NCBI RefSeq assembly: GCF_019049325.1
Contig: NZ_JAGMUO010000011.1
Coordinates: forward strand, 186,001-250,000
DNA from: Streptomyces sp. AC512_CC834
Lineage (GTDB): Bacteria; Actinomycetota; Actinomycetes; Streptomycetales; Streptomycetaceae
Direction: 5' to 3'
Length of the DNA: 64,000 bases
Part shown: piece by piece, positions 12,354-20,617 of the stretch
Layout: each line of letters begins with the position of its first letter
How positions within the stretch are numbered: the first letter of the stretch is position 1
Program-made: the position numbers and the translations under genes
The notes under the pieces: generated by a model
What the model was told of the DNA's origin: nothing
The model's input: only the letters and a program-made list of their open reading frames with translations
The model's database searches: none

Positions 12354-12403
12354 CCGCCCGCTCCGCCTCTCGTCGGGCCCTGGACGAGAGGCGGAGCGGG
12401 CGG
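12354..12403. repeat. perfect inverted repeat, 21-bp arms and 8-nt loop
   Basis: Arms 12354-12374 and 12383-12403 are exact reverse complements (left arm begins CCGCCCGCTCC, right arm ends GGAGCGGGCGG), with loop GGGCCCTG. It lies in the 348-bp region between the divergent ATPase and XRE genes, where a terminator is not expected. It could form a very stable hairpin in the leader of either gene or a cruciform. Confidence 0.92.
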
Positions 12404-12446
12404 TGCGCTTCCTCCCCGAAGGCGGGTGGGTGGCGTGGATCACACG

Positions 12447-12501
12447 CTAGAGCATGTACTAAAACGTGTGCTACCTACTTCACTAAAACGAGTTTTAATT
12501 T
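12447..12501. promoter_or_regulatory. AT-rich repeat region, likely promoter/operator of the XRE gene
   Basis: In a >70% GC neighbourhood this stretch is AT-rich. ACTAAAACG occurs twice (12458-12466 and 12482-12490). The second copy is part of the palindrome AAAACGAGTTTT (12485-12496), and the first sits in an imperfect dyad TAGAGCATGT...ACGTGTGCTA (12448-12473). It lies 63-117 bp before the XRE start. Autoregulation by the XRE protein is an inference. Confidence 0.5.
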
Positions 12502-12563
12502 GAGATTCGGTGGACGCCTGACCGAACCATCGGCAAACTGTGCGCGCGAGCGAGGAGTTGTTC

Positions 12564-13415
12564 ATGGCACCACGGCAGCAGCCGAGCATCCGTCAACGCC
12601 GCTTCGGGGCCGAGCTACGGAGACTGCGGGAGGCCGCCGGTATGTCCGCGCCCGTCGCCGCGACCCGACTTGGCGCGGACCGCACGATGATCTCGAACAT
12701 CGAAGCGGGGCGGTTCGGCATCAGCGAGGAGCGCCTGCGCCGTCTCGCGAGCATCTACGAGTGCAACGACCCGAACCTGATCGACGCCTTGGCCTCGATG
12801 ACGGGCGGGCGCCCGAAGGGGTGGTGGGACGAGTACCGAGGAAAGATCCCGCCCGACTTCCTGGATGTTGCCGAAGTTGAGCACCACGCCACCGGCATCA
12901 AGACACTCCAGACCGCCCACATCCCAGGCATCTTCCAGACGGAGGACCACGCCAGAGCCCTCTTCGACCTGTTCGTCCCAGCACTGCCGCGCCTGGAGTT
13001 GGAGCTTCGGGTGGCCCAGCGGCTCAGCAGGCACCGCGTGGTCGACAGCGTTCCGGGCGTGCCGTACGTCGGCTACGTCCACGAAGCGGCGCTTCGGATG
13101 CGAATCGGGGGCAGCCGCATCGCGAGGGCCCAGCTGAACCGGCTCACGGAAGAGAGCGAACGCAGCAACGTCCAGTTGCTCGTGATCCCTTTCAGCGCAG
13201 ACGGCTTCCCCATGGCAGGCGACACCGTGATGTACGCGTCAGCCTCCAATCCTCACCTGGACACAGTCCAGGTGGACTCGCCGACCGGCGCGGTCTTCTT
13301 CGACTCCCCCACTCATCTGGCCAACTTCCGCACGCGGCTGGACTTGGCCGAACAGGTGACGTTGAATCCGAGTGCATCGAGGGACTTCATCCTCGAAATC
13401 GCCAAGTCTCTATAG
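12564..13415 (+). CDS. XRE-family regulator with DUF5753 domain
   Basis: 283 residues from ATG 12564 (MAPRQQPSIRQ; CGAGGAG upstream). An N-terminal helix-turn-helix (about 12-65, AATRLGADRTMISNIEAG) is followed by a DUF5753 sensor domain (about 90-275; HIPGIFQTEDHARAL, then VPYVGYVHEAALRMRIG and LVIPFSADGFPMAGDT). This is the WhiJ-like class typically paired with a downstream DUF397 gene, which starts only 2 bp after this stop. The GTG at 12540 in the same frame is a less likely start. Related XRE/DUF397 pairs affect development and antibiotic production in Streptomyces. Confidence 0.93.
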   Translation: MAPRQQPSIRQRRFGAELRRLREAAGMSAPVAATRLGADRTMISNIEAGRFGISEERLRRLASIYECNDPNLIDALASMTGGRPKGWWDEYRGKIPPDFLDVAEVEHHATGIKTLQTAHIPGIFQTEDHARALFDLFVPALPRLELELRVAQRLSRHRVVDSVPGVPYVGYVHEAALRMRIGGSRIARAQLNRLTEESERSNVQLLVIPFSADGFPMAGDTVMYASASNPHLDTVQVDSPTGAVFFDSPTHLANFRTRLDLAEQVTLNPSASRDFILEIAKSL

Positions 13416-13417
13416 AG

Positions 13418-13630
13418 GTGTCGACTTTGTCTGAGTTGAAGTGGTTCAAGTCCTCCTTCTCTGAAGCATCCGGCAACGCATGCGTCGAAGTAGCCGTCCA
13501 CGATGACGAGCGGGTGGCGATACGACACAGCGTCTTTCCCGCACGAGGATTCTCCGTACGTCGATCAACATTCACTTCGTTGGTCAATGCAGTCCAGTCA
13601 GGAAGCTTGATTTCCGACAGAAAATATTAG
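13418..13630 (+). CDS. DUF397 small protein paired with the XRE regulator
   Basis: Up to 70 residues. Core motif ELKWFKSSFSEASGNACVEVAV, then RHSVFPARGFSVRRSTFTSLVNAV, is typical of DUF397 (BldB-related small proteins). GTG 13418 lies 2 bp after the XRE stop, but TTG 13427 has better spacing from AGAGG (13414-13418) and gives the usual short N-terminus (LSELKWF), so the true start is uncertain. DUF397 proteins are thought to modulate their partner XRE protein. Confidence 0.85.
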   Translation: MSTLSELKWFKSSFSEASGNACVEVAVHDDERVAIRHSVFPARGFSVRRSTFTSLVNAVQSGSLISDRKY

Positions 13631-13654
13631 CAATTCCTCAGACATGCCTTAGCA

Positions 13655-13976
13655 TCAACCGCGGCGGCGGGTCCTCAACCACACACTCGAGCCCCACAAG
13701 ATCCTCCTGACAGCAACCGAGCGGGACAACGTGACCTTGCGCGTGATCCCGTTCACCACGGGTGGCTTCCCTATGGCCGGAGACACCGTCCTCTACGCGG
13801 AAGCGGCCAACCCGCACCTGGACACCGTGCACATGGACTCGCCGACCGGAGCAGTCTTCTACGACGCGCCTGTCCAGTTGGAGAACTTCCGCAGACGGCT
13901 GGACTTGATCGAGAAGGCAGCGTTGACTCCAAGAGAGTCAGCCGACTTCATCCACACGGTGGCCCGAGAACTGTAG
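13655..13976 (+). pseudogene. remnant of a second XRE/DUF5753 regulator (C-terminal part only)
   Basis: The frame ending at 13976 encodes TLRVIPFTTGGFPMAGDTV, matching the intact regulator's LLVIPFSADGFPMAGDTV almost residue for residue to the C-terminus. Upstream in the same phase, RRVLNHTLEPHKILLTATE is recognisable from about 13655, but the helix-turn-helix and most of the sensor domain are absent. A GTG at 13731 could start an 81-residue fragment, but without a DNA-binding domain. It is followed 8 bp later by its own DUF397 gene, so a whole second XRE-DUF397 pair once stood here. Confidence 0.85.
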
Positions 13977-13984
13977 GAGCATCC

Positions 13985-14326
13985 ATGCTGTCTGAACCGC
14001 GTTGGCAGAAGTCTTCGTACTCGGAAACGGGTGGCAACAACTGCGTAGAGGTCGCCACTCTGGACGACCTTTCCATAGGCATCCGGGACAGCGTTCGCCG
14101 GGACATGACCTTTTCAATCGAACGAACCGCCTTCACTTCATTCGTTCGATCTGTCCGATCCGGCATTTTTGGAAGTTGGCGAGGCCGAGCTGGACGAGCA
14201 GGCGTTCGTGTCAGGCCGCCGACGCCGCGCGCACCGTGGACGCGATCGTCGCCGAGCCCACCACGCGGGTGCCGTCGTACAGCACGATCGCCTGGCCGGG
14301 GGCGACGCCGCGGACGGGCTCGGTGA
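13985..14326 (+). CDS. second DUF397 protein, C-terminus read through into mnmA antisense
   Basis: 113-residue frame from ATG 13985 (TAGGAGC upstream). Residues 1-62 are a good DUF397 domain ([20 protein letters not shown], later [20 protein letters not shown]). After about residue 63 the sequence becomes Arg/Pro-rich and overlaps the 3' end of convergent mnmA by 116 bp. The other DUF397 here ends soon after the same point, so the native stop was probably lost by a deletion or frameshift that joined this locus to mnmA. The product may be non-functional. Confidence 0.7.
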   Translation: MLSEPRWQKSSYSETGGNNCVEVATLDDLSIGIRDSVRRDMTFSIERTAFTSFVRSVRSGIFGSWRGRAGRAGVRVRPPTPRAPWTRSSPSPPRGCRRTARSPGRGRRRGRAR

Positions 14327-15338
14327 AGGAGACCTCCAGCGAGTCGTCGACCAGCTCGGCGCGTACCTCCGTCTCGCCGCCGTGGGCGCGGAGCTGGGCG
14401 GTGTAGGCGCCGGGGCCGGTGGGGGCCGCGCCGCACCAGCGGGGCTTGATGGCCCGCAAACCGTCGACGTCCAGCGCCTTCGCCGGGCCGACCGTCACCG
14501 TGTTGTCCACCGGCGAGATGTCCAGGACGTAGCGGGGCTTGCCGTCGGGGGCCGGGGTGCCGATCTTCAGGCCCTTGCGCTGGCCGATGGTGTAGCCGTA
14601 CGCGCCCTCGTGGGTGCCGAGCCGGTTGCCCGCCTCGTCGACGATGTCGCCCTCCGCCTTGCCCAGACGGTTGGCCAGGAAGCCCTGGGTGTCGCCGTCG
14701 GCGATGAAGCAGATGTCGTGCGAGTCGGGCTTCTGGGCCACCGCGAGGCCCCTGCGTTCGGCCTCCGCGCGGATCTCGTCCTTGGTGGTGAGGGTGTCGC
14801 CGAGCGGGAACATCGCGTGGGCGAGCTGGCGGTCGTCGAGCACGCCGAGGACGTAACTCTGGTCCTTGGCCATGTCGGAGGCGCGGTGCAGTTCGCGGAC
14901 GCCGTCCTCGCGCAGGATCACCTGGGCGTAGTGGCCGGTGCAGACGGCGTCGAAGCCGAGGGCCAGCGCCTTGTCGAGGAGCGCGGCGAACTTGATCTTC
15001 TCGTTGCAGCGCAGGCACGGGTTCGGGGTGCGGCCGGCCTCGTACTCGGCGACGAAGTCCTCGACCACGTCCTCCCGGAAGCGGTCGGCGAGGTCCCACA
15101 CGTAGAACGGGATGCCGATGACGTCGGCGGCGCGGCGGGCGTCGCGTGAGTCCTCGATGGTGCAACAGCCCCGGGCGCCGGTGCGGAAGGACTGCGGGTT
15201 CGCGGAGAGCGCGAGGTGGACGCCGGTCACGTCGTGCCCCGCCTCGGCCGCGCGGGCGGCGGCGACGGCGGAGTCGACTCCGCCCGACATGGCGGCGAGG
15301 ACGCGGAGGGGGCGGGTGCTCTGCGGAGTGTCAGTCAT
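14211..15338 (-). CDS. mnmA: tRNA-specific 2-thiouridylase
   Basis: 375-residue enzyme that thiolates U34 of Lys, Glu and Gln tRNAs. The PP-loop SGGVDS is at residues 18-23; catalytic cysteines are Cys111 (CNEKIKF) and Cys210 (SHDICFI); a GHYAQV motif lies between. ATG 15338 has a GGAGGGG ribosome site. A cysteine desulfurase gene nearby (16246-17415) on the same strand could supply the persulfide sulfur. The 832-residue frame running further upstream crosses other genes and is an artefact. Confidence 0.97.
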   Translation of the reverse strand: MTDTPQSTRPLRVLAAMSGGVDSAVAAARAAEAGHDVTGVHLALSANPQSFRTGARGCCTIEDSRDARRAADVIGIPFYVWDLADRFREDVVEDFVAEYEAGRTPNPCLRCNEKIKFAALLDKALALGFDAVCTGHYAQVILREDGVRELHRASDMAKDQSYVLGVLDDRQLAHAMFPLGDTLTTKDEIRAEAERRGLAVAQKPDSHDICFIADGDTQGFLANRLGKAEGDIVDEAGNRLGTHEGAYGYTIGQRKGLKIGTPAPDGKPRYVLDISPVDNTVTVGPAKALDVDGLRAIKPRWCGAAPTGPGAYTAQLRAHGGETEVRAELVDDSLEVSFTEPVRGVAPGQAIVLYDGTRVVGSATIASTVRAASAA

Positions 15339-15398
15339 AGCCCCTCCAGAGTACGGGGAGCCGGGAACCGGAGCGCGCGGGTATTCGTCAAACAGCAC

Positions 15399-16163
15399 AT
15401 GGGGGCGAAGCGCGAATCCACGAGTGACTCCGCCGGTGGCTCCGAAGACGGGTCGACCGGTGGAGCCGGGGACGCGGATCGGCGCATCGGCAGGCGGGCG
15501 CTGATCGTCGGCGGTGCGGCGGCGGCCGTGGGCACCGGCGTGCTGGCCCGCGACGAGCTGGCCCACCTGTGGTGGCGGTTGCCGGGCGTCGAGCGGCCCC
15601 GTGACGAGGGCGTCGTCGACTATGCGGGCGCCCGCTGGGTGTCGGCGTCGGACGCGAACTGGCGGCAGGCGGACCGGCCGGACGACTTCGACATCGACAT
15701 GGTGATCATCCATGTCACACAGGGCAGCCTCGTCAGTGCCGTGCGGGCCTTCCAGGACCCGGGGCACAAGGCGTCCGCGCACTACATCGTCGGGCAGGAC
15801 GGGCACGTGACGCAGATGATCCGCGAGCTGGACGTGGCGTACCACGCGGGCAACCTCGACTACAACGAACGCAGTGTCGGCATCGAGCACGAGGGCTTCG
15901 TGGACCGCCCCCAGGACTTCACCGACGCGATGTACGCCGCCTCCGCGCGGCTGACGGCGGCGGTCTGCGCGCGGTACGGGATACCCATGGACCGCGAGCA
16001 CATCATCGGCCACGTGGAGGTGCCGGGCACCGACCACACCGACCCGGGGCCGCACTGGGACTGGGACCGGTATCTGAAGCTGGTGCGCCGGGCGGCCACG
16101 AGCGCTCCGTCGAGCGGTCCGTCCGGCAGTCCGTCGAGCGGCCCCTCGAGCTCCGGCGTCTAG
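15399..16163 (+). CDS. Tat-type N-acetylmuramoyl-L-alanine amidase
   Basis: 254 residues from ATG 15399. The N-terminus has a twin-arginine segment ([18 protein letters not shown], about 28-45), suggesting Tat export. An Amidase_2 domain follows (about 95-235): zinc ligands fit IIHVTQG and the [11 protein letters not shown] motif, with HEGFV between. The C-terminal tail is Ser/Pro/Gly-rich, likely a wall-spanning linker. It cleaves the amide between MurNAc and the stem peptide in the envelope. Divergent from mnmA with only 60 bp between starts. Confidence 0.92.
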   Translation: MGAKRESTSDSAGGSEDGSTGGAGDADRRIGRRALIVGGAAAAVGTGVLARDELAHLWWRLPGVERPRDEGVVDYAGARWVSASDANWRQADRPDDFDIDMVIIHVTQGSLVSAVRAFQDPGHKASAHYIVGQDGHVTQMIRELDVAYHAGNLDYNERSVGIEHEGFVDRPQDFTDAMYAASARLTAAVCARYGIPMDREHIIGHVEVPGTDHTDPGPHWDWDRYLKLVRRAATSAPSSGPSGSPSSGPSSSGV

Positions 16164-16245
16164 CGCCGACTCCGGCATCCGGATCCGGCGTCCGGCTCCG
16201 GCGTCCGGCTCCGGCGTCCGGATCGGTCCCGCCGAGCCCGTCCCG

Positions 16246-17415
16246 CTAGGACAGTCCTGCCGCCCGGGCCCGTTCCACCGCGGGGCCGATCGCCTTGGCG
16301 ACCGCCTCCACGTCGGCCGGGGTGGAGGTGTGGCCCAGCGAGAAGCGCAGGGTGCCGCGGGCCAGGTCGGGGTCGGTGCCGGTGGCCAGCAGGACGTGGC
16401 TGGGCTGGGCGACGCCCGCGGTGCAGGCGGAGCCGGTGGAGCACTCGATGCCCTGGGCGTCGAGCAGGAGGAGGAGGGAGTCGCCCTCGCAGCCGGGGAA
16501 GGTGAAGTGGGCGTTGGCCGGCAGGCGGCCCCCGGGTGACGGGTCGCCGCCGAGGATGGCGTCCGGGACGGCCGTGCGGACGGCGTCGACCAGGTCGTCG
16601 CGCAGGGCGCCGATCTCACGGGCGAACCATTCGTGCTGCTCGGCGGCGATGCGGCCGGCGACCGCGAAGGAGGCCACGGCGGGGACGTCGAGGGTGCCGG
16701 AGCGCACATGGCGTTCCTGGCCGCCGCCGTGCAGGACCGGTACGGGGCTGTACTCGCGGCCCAGCAGGAGCGCGCCGATGCCGTAGGGGCCGCCGATCTT
16801 GTGGCCGGAAACGGTCATGGCGGCGAGCCCGGAGGCGGCGAAGTCGACCGGGAGCTGACCGAAGGCCTGGACCGCGTCGGCGTGCAGGGGTACGTCGAAC
16901 TCGGCCGCCACGTCGGCGAGTTCACGGACCGGCATGATCGTGCCGATCTCGTTGTTGGCCCACATGACGGTGGCGAGGGCGACGTCGCCGGGGTTACGGG
17001 CGACGGCCTCGCGCAGCGTCTCGGGGTGGACGCGGCCGTGCGCGTCGACGGGCAGGTACTCGACGGTGGCGCCCTCGTGTTCGCCGAGCCAGTGGACGGC
17101 GTCGAGGACCGCGTGGTGCTCGACGGGGCTGGCCAGGACCCGGGTGCGGGCCGGGTCGGCGTCGCGGCGGGCCCAGTACAGGCCCTTGACGGCGAGGTTG
17201 TCGGCCTCGGTGCCGCCGGAGGTGAGGACCACCTCGCTGGGTCGGGCGCCGAGCGCCTCGGCGAGGGTCTCGCGGGCCTCCTCGACGGTGCGCCGCGCCC
17301 GGCGGCCGGACGCGTGGAGGGAGGAGGCGTTGCCGGTGACGCCCAGGTGTGCGGCGAGTGCCTCGACCGCCTCGGGAAGCATCGGGGTGGTCGCGGCGTG
17401 GTCGAGGTAAGCCAT
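16246..17415 (-). CDS. cysteine desulfurase (NifS/IscS family)
   Basis: 389-residue PLP enzyme from ATG 17415 ([11 protein letters not shown]). Lys206 (SGHKIGGP) holds PLP, His101 lies in the VEHHAVLD motif, and Cys331 in the STGSACTAG loop forms the persulfide. It converts cysteine to alanine and transfers sulfur. Its neighbour mnmA suggests tRNA thiolation as the main client. An alternative upstream start gives 8 extra residues (MPRRIGLT). The 82-bp gap to the amidase gene carries short CTCCGGCGTCCGG direct repeats. Confidence 0.95.
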   Translation of the reverse strand: MAYLDHAATTPMLPEAVEALAAHLGVTGNASSLHASGRRARRTVEEARETLAEALGARPSEVVLTSGGTEADNLAVKGLYWARRDADPARTRVLASPVEHHAVLDAVHWLGEHEGATVEYLPVDAHGRVHPETLREAVARNPGDVALATVMWANNEIGTIMPVRELADVAAEFDVPLHADAVQAFGQLPVDFAASGLAAMTVSGHKIGGPYGIGALLLGREYSPVPVLHGGGQERHVRSGTLDVPAVASFAVAGRIAAEQHEWFAREIGALRDDLVDAVRTAVPDAILGGDPSPGGRLPANAHFTFPGCEGDSLLLLLDAQGIECSTGSACTAGVAQPSHVLLATGTDPDLARGTLRFSLGHTSTPADVEAVAKAIGPAVERARAAGLS

Positions 17416-17531
17416 GGTGAGGCCGATTCTACGGGGCACTTGTGCCCGGCCTCAGAGCAAGGTCGGCCCCGTCCGCTCGCGGGTGGCCGCGCGGATCGTG
17501 GCGCGGATCCTGGCGCGGATCGTGGGCGGGC

Positions 17532-17819
17532 TCACAGGCTCCAGGACATGGTGCTGTCCGCGGACATGAACGCCACCAGGACCAGCAGGTCGGCGACGCC
17601 CAGGCCGAGTCCGAGCAGCGCCCGGCCGCGGCGGGCGGTGCCGCGCCACAGGGCGACGGTCGCCAGGGCGATGGCGATGGGGCCCAGGAAGACGTTGAGG
17701 ACGAGCAGGCCGAGCAGGCCGAGGACGAAGGAGGCGACGGCCATGCCGTCGGTGTCCCGGATGCCGGTCCGGCGGGCGGTGTCGGCGGCGGTGCGGGTGA
17801 CCGGTGCGGTGAGCTGCAT
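17532..17819 (-). CDS. DUF4190-type small membrane protein
   Basis: 95 residues from ATG 17819 with GGGAGAACCTC upstream. The hallmark is MAVASFVLGLLGLL, then two transmembrane helices (about 26-55 and 65-88) with GPIAIALATVALWR between. Function unknown; probably an inner-membrane protein. It follows another tiny membrane protein on the same strand, and the pair is divergent from the TetR gene. Confidence 0.8.
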   Translation of the reverse strand: MQLTAPVTRTAADTARRTGIRDTDGMAVASFVLGLLGLLVLNVFLGPIAIALATVALWRGTARRGRALLGLGLGVADLLVLVAFMSADSTMSWSL

Positions 17820-17871
17820 GAGGTTCTCCCTGCTGTGCGGTTCGTGCGTCCGTGTACGACGGTTCAGTGCG

Positions 17872-18039
17872 TCAGTGGGCGGAGGTGCTCCGTCGGCGGC
17901 CGTGCCGCTCGCGGATCGCGAAGATGCCGAGCCAGACGGCGATGACCAGGCCGGCGGCGACGGAGAAGGTGAGCGGTGCGTGGGCGACGGTGCCCAGGAC
18001 CACACCGAGGAGCAGGAGTGCGACGACGAGGAACAGCAT
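17872..18039 (-). CDS. very small membrane protein
   Basis: 55 residues from ATG 18039 (MLFLVVALLLLGVVLG; GGGGGATCC ribosome site). Two hydrophobic segments, then a basic tail (RERHGRRRSTSAH). Function not recognised. It is the first gene after the TetR operator region on the minus strand, so it and the DUF4190 gene are the likely TetR targets. Confidence 0.7.
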   Translation of the reverse strand: MLFLVVALLLLGVVLGTVAHAPLTFSVAAGLVIAVWLGIFAIRERHGRRRSTSAH

Positions 18040-18091
18040 GGATCGGATCCCCCAGACTTCCGTGAACGATCGCGGTGACAGTTCGCGGTTA

Positions 18092-18161
18092 CAGTTGTTC
18101 ACTGACTACTCAGTCTAACGTGCCGCACGGCTTTTCAATTCCAGAAAACAGTTGTTAACTG
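18092..18161. promoter_or_regulatory. two matching dyad operators in a TetR divergent promoter region
   Basis: CAGTTGTTAACTG (18149-18161) is a perfect 5-bp inverted repeat with a 3-nt spacer, and CAGTTGTTCACTG (18092-18104) is the same sequence with one change. They lie 57 bp apart in the 128-bp region between the small membrane gene and the TetR gene. One site is next to each start, consistent with TetR repressing both directions. Confidence 0.7.
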
Positions 18162-18167
18162 CATGGC

Positions 18168-18803
18168 ATGAGTCACACCCCCGGCGTTCGGCAGGCGCAG
18201 AAGCGGAAGACCCGGCAGGCGCTCCTGGACGCGGCGCTGGGCCTGCTGGAGGAGCAGAGCCTGAGCAGTCTGGGGCTGCGCGAGGTCACCCGCGCCGTGG
18301 GCGTCGCCCCGACCGCCTTCTACCGGCACTTCCGCTCCACGGCCGACCTCGGCGTGGCACTGGTCGAGGAGGCGCTGGGCAGCCTGCACCCGATGATCCG
18401 GACCACGGTGTCACCGACCGAGGACAGCGACGAACGCATCGCCCGCGCGGTCGAGTTGATCGCCGGTCATGTGGCCGCGCATCCGGCACACGTGCGTTTC
18501 ATCGCGCGGGAGCGGCACGGCGGGGTGCAGCCGGTGCGCGAGGCGATACGCGAGCAACTGGCGCGGTTCGCCGAGGAGGTGAAGGCCGAGCTGGCCAAGG
18601 ACGCGGTGTCGGCGGGCTGGAGCGATGCCGACCTGCGGATGCTCGCGGGCCTCTACGTCGACCAGATGCTGATCACGGCCTCGCTGTTCCTGGAGGCGCT
18701 GGAGGCGGTGGAGGCCCCCGAGGAGGAGCGCCGGCGAGCGGCACGAACGGCGGCCCGGCAGCTACGGCTGATCAGCATCGGCCGCGCGCACTGGCTGGAC
18801 TGA
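18168..18803 (+). CDS. TetR-family transcriptional regulator
   Basis: 211 residues. The N-terminal helix-turn-helix spans about 15-62 (QALLDAALGLLEEQS, LREVTRAVGVAPTAFYRHF). The C-terminal ligand domain ends with RQLRLISIGRAHWLD and resembles the FabR-like subgroup, which would suggest a lipid or acyl ligand, but this is uncertain. It starts 6 bp after the second operator dyad, so autorepression is likely. Convergent with a thioesterase gene, with a strong terminator between. Confidence 0.92.
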   Translation: MSHTPGVRQAQKRKTRQALLDAALGLLEEQSLSSLGLREVTRAVGVAPTAFYRHFRSTADLGVALVEEALGSLHPMIRTTVSPTEDSDERIARAVELIAGHVAAHPAHVRFIARERHGGVQPVREAIREQLARFAEEVKAELAKDAVSAGWSDADLRMLAGLYVDQMLITASLFLEALEAVEAPEEERRRAARTAARQLRLISIGRAHWLD

Positions 18804-18811
18804 CGGGCGAT

Positions 18812-18845
18812 CGGCCGCCGGGGTACGGCTCGGCCCCGGCGGCCG
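18812..18845. terminator. bidirectional terminator hairpin
   Basis: GGCCGCCGGGG (18813-18823) pairs with CCCCGGCGGCC (18834-18844); the closing C-G makes 12 bp. It lies in the 61-bp gap between the convergent TetR and thioesterase genes. An outer GGGCGAT (18805-18811) / ATCGCCC (18854-18860) pair may extend the structure. Confidence 0.8.
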
Positions 18846-18864
18846 TAACGACGTATCGCCCGGG

Positions 18865-19725
18865 TCAGGCGAGCCGCACCCGGGCCAACTGGCGGGACTG
18901 GGCGACCAGGCGGTCGGCGCTGTCCCAGACCTCGGCGTCCTCCTCCAGGAAGCCGCCGGCGAGGTTGCGGGTGGTGATGGAGACCCGCAGCGGACCGGGC
19001 GCCGGGCGGCACCGCACGTGCACGGTCAGCTCGACCGTCGGCACCCAGCCCTTGAGCCCCAGTTCGAAGGCGGTCGGCGGGAGCGCGTCGACCGCGAGGA
19101 GCAGCGAGAGCGGGTCGGCGTCGCGGCCGTCGGCGAGCCCGAACCAGGCCCGCATCTCACCCCGTCCCGAGGGCTGCCCCAGCGCCCAGCCCAGCGTGGC
19201 GGGGTCGAGCTTGAGCCCGAGCCGGTCGGCGATGGCCGAGCTGCCATCGAGGGGGGCCGGGCCGTCCTCCGGGCCGAAGCACTGGTCCATCGGCGGGATC
19301 GCGGGCGGCTTCGCCGAGGTGCGGACGTCGTCGGGGAGCGTGCCGAGGTCGCCGTAGGAGGCGAGGACGCGGATGCGCTCGACCTCGTCGCCCTCGTCGT
19401 CGTACTGGAAGAGGGAGGCCTGGCCGGTGGAGAGGGTGCGCCCCGTGCGGACGGTCTCGGTGCGCACGACCGCCGGTCCTGGCCGGGAGGCGGTGAGGTA
19501 GTGCGCCGTGACGGTGAAGGGGTCGGCGTGCGGGAGGGCTTCGCCGAGGGCGCGGCCCAGGACGGCCAGCAGATAGCCGCCGTTGACGGCGTTGACGATC
19601 GTCCAGCCGGCCGACAGGTCGATGTCGTAGACGCCGGGGGCGCGCCGGGTGACGGCGGTGTCCCGGTCGAACTCGCTGTCGCCGATGGTGGCCCGCGTGG
19701 CCGCTGGGGAGGCTGCTTCTGGCAT
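18865..19725 (-). CDS. acyl-CoA thioesterase family protein (double hot-dog)
   Basis: 286 residues from ATG 19725 (MPEAASPAATR). It resembles TesB/4HBT_3 proteins: SAGWTIVNAVNGGYLLAVLGRAL in the N-terminal half, HYLTASRPGP, and a C-terminal half with VSITTRNLAGGFLEEDAEVWDS. Expected to hydrolyse acyl-CoA; substrate unknown. No strong ribosome site is visible at either the ATG or an upstream TTG at 19740. A CTAC...GTAG dyad lies just upstream (about 19747-19760). Confidence 0.85.
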   Translation of the reverse strand: MPEAASPAATRATIGDSEFDRDTAVTRRAPGVYDIDLSAGWTIVNAVNGGYLLAVLGRALGEALPHADPFTVTAHYLTASRPGPAVVRTETVRTGRTLSTGQASLFQYDDEGDEVERIRVLASYGDLGTLPDDVRTSAKPPAIPPMDQCFGPEDGPAPLDGSSAIADRLGLKLDPATLGWALGQPSGRGEMRAWFGLADGRDADPLSLLLAVDALPPTAFELGLKGWVPTVELTVHVRCRPAPGPLRVSITTRNLAGGFLEEDAEVWDSADRLVAQSRQLARVRLA

Positions 19726-19775
19726 GACTGCACGGTACAACAGGAAACTACTAAGCGGTAGCTTTGCAAGGATTT

Positions 19776-20570
19776 CTAGGTTGCCTCCGGGTCACCGACC
19801 CGTTCCCGTTCCCGTTCCCGCTCGCGCAGGTACGCCTCCAGTGCCACTGCCCCGGTCAGCATCGCCCGGCCGCGGGCGGACACGCGGTCGTGCCACTCAC
19901 GCAGGGCTGCCTCCAGCGGTTCCCGTCCCCCGGCCGACCGCACCTGGGCGATCACGGTCGCGATCCGCTCCAGCGGATAGCCGCCCCGCCTGAGCTGGTG
20001 GGCGAGGCGGGCGTCCCGTACGTCGGCCGCGTCGTAGCGCCGGTATCCGGTCAGCGGGTCGCGACGCGGGCGCACCAGTCCGGCGCGCTCCCACTTGCGC
20101 AGGGTCGCGGGCCGGATGCCCAGCTCCGCCGCGAGCGCCCCGATGAACCCGCCGGCCGACCCCGGCGCGCCCCCGGCGGCCTCGGGCGCCAGGTCGCGCA
20201 GCGCGCCCTCCACGGCCTCCAGTGTGCGCCGGTCGTCGAGCAACTGCGCGTGGCTCTCGTCGATCAGCCGGAGCGCCTCGCCCACCGCAACCTCGCCCAC
20301 CGCACTCTCGTTCACCTCCCGCATCACCGAAGCCGCCGCCCGGTGCCCGTGGCCGGGTACCAGGGCGAGGAACGCGTCGAGGGCTCGGGCGTGCAGCGCG
20401 GTGTAGGCGCGGTAGCCGTGGGCCGTGCGAGCGGCGGCCGGGAGGATGCCGGCCGCCTCGTAGTTCCTGACCGCCTGCGCCGACAGACCGTGCGCGCGGG
20501 CCAGGTCTACCGGCCTGAGTCTTTCCCCGCTTTGAAGGTTGGCGGCCAAAGGTTCCACGCCCTCCCACAC
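19776..20570 (-). CDS. regulator with two MerR-type helix-turn-helix domains (TioE-like)
   Basis: 264 residues. Two MerR DNA-binding units lie in one chain: about 18-85 (VDLARAHGLSAQAVRNYEAAGILP...HGYRAY) and about 145-215 (LAAELGIRPATLRKWERAGLV...GYRRYDAADV). The C-terminus is a charged ER-rich tail. The start is uncertain: GTG 20570, GTG 20558 or TTG 20549. It is divergent from the erythromycin-esterase-like gene, and a 7-bp-arm dyad sits before that gene's start. Two-domain MerR proteins of this kind are annotated TioE-like in Streptomyces. Confidence 0.88.
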   Translation of the reverse strand: MWEGVEPLAANLQSGERLRPVDLARAHGLSAQAVRNYEAAGILPAAARTAHGYRAYTALHARALDAFLALVPGHGHRAAASVMREVNESAVGEVAVGEALRLIDESHAQLLDDRRTLEAVEGALRDLAPEAAGGAPGSAGGFIGALAAELGIRPATLRKWERAGLVRPRRDPLTGYRRYDAADVRDARLAHQLRRGGYPLERIATVIAQVRSAGGREPLEAALREWHDRVSARGRAMLTGAVALEAYLRERERERERVGDPEAT

Positions 20571-20596
20571 TCACGCGTCAAAGTTTCAACCGAAAG

Positions 20597-20614
20597 TTCA
20601 ACGATACCGTTGAA
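20597..20614. promoter_or_regulatory. perfect dyad at the esterase promoter, candidate MerR operator
   Basis: TTCAACG (20597-20603) and CGTTGAA (20608-20614) flank ATAC. It ends 3 bp before the esterase ATG, with further GTTTCAAC and AAGTTCAAC half-sites at about 20584-20602. It lies within the 47-bp divergent gap, placing it well for control of both genes. Confidence 0.65.
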
Positions 20615-20617
20615 GCC

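Noticed and set aside
13731..13976. Independent 81-residue gene
   Set aside because: It is the C-terminal slice of an XRE/DUF5753 protein with no ribosome site of its own; treated as a remnant.
11646..14330. Integrated mobile element carrying the ATPase/XRE/DUF397 cassette
   Set aside because: No integrase, transposase, tRNA target or matching end repeats could be seen; only the hairpin and decay hint at instability.
14211..16709. 832-residue version of mnmA
   Set aside because: The extension crosses the divergent amidase gene and part of the desulfurase; the ATG at 15338 has a good ribosome site and gives a full-length MnmA.
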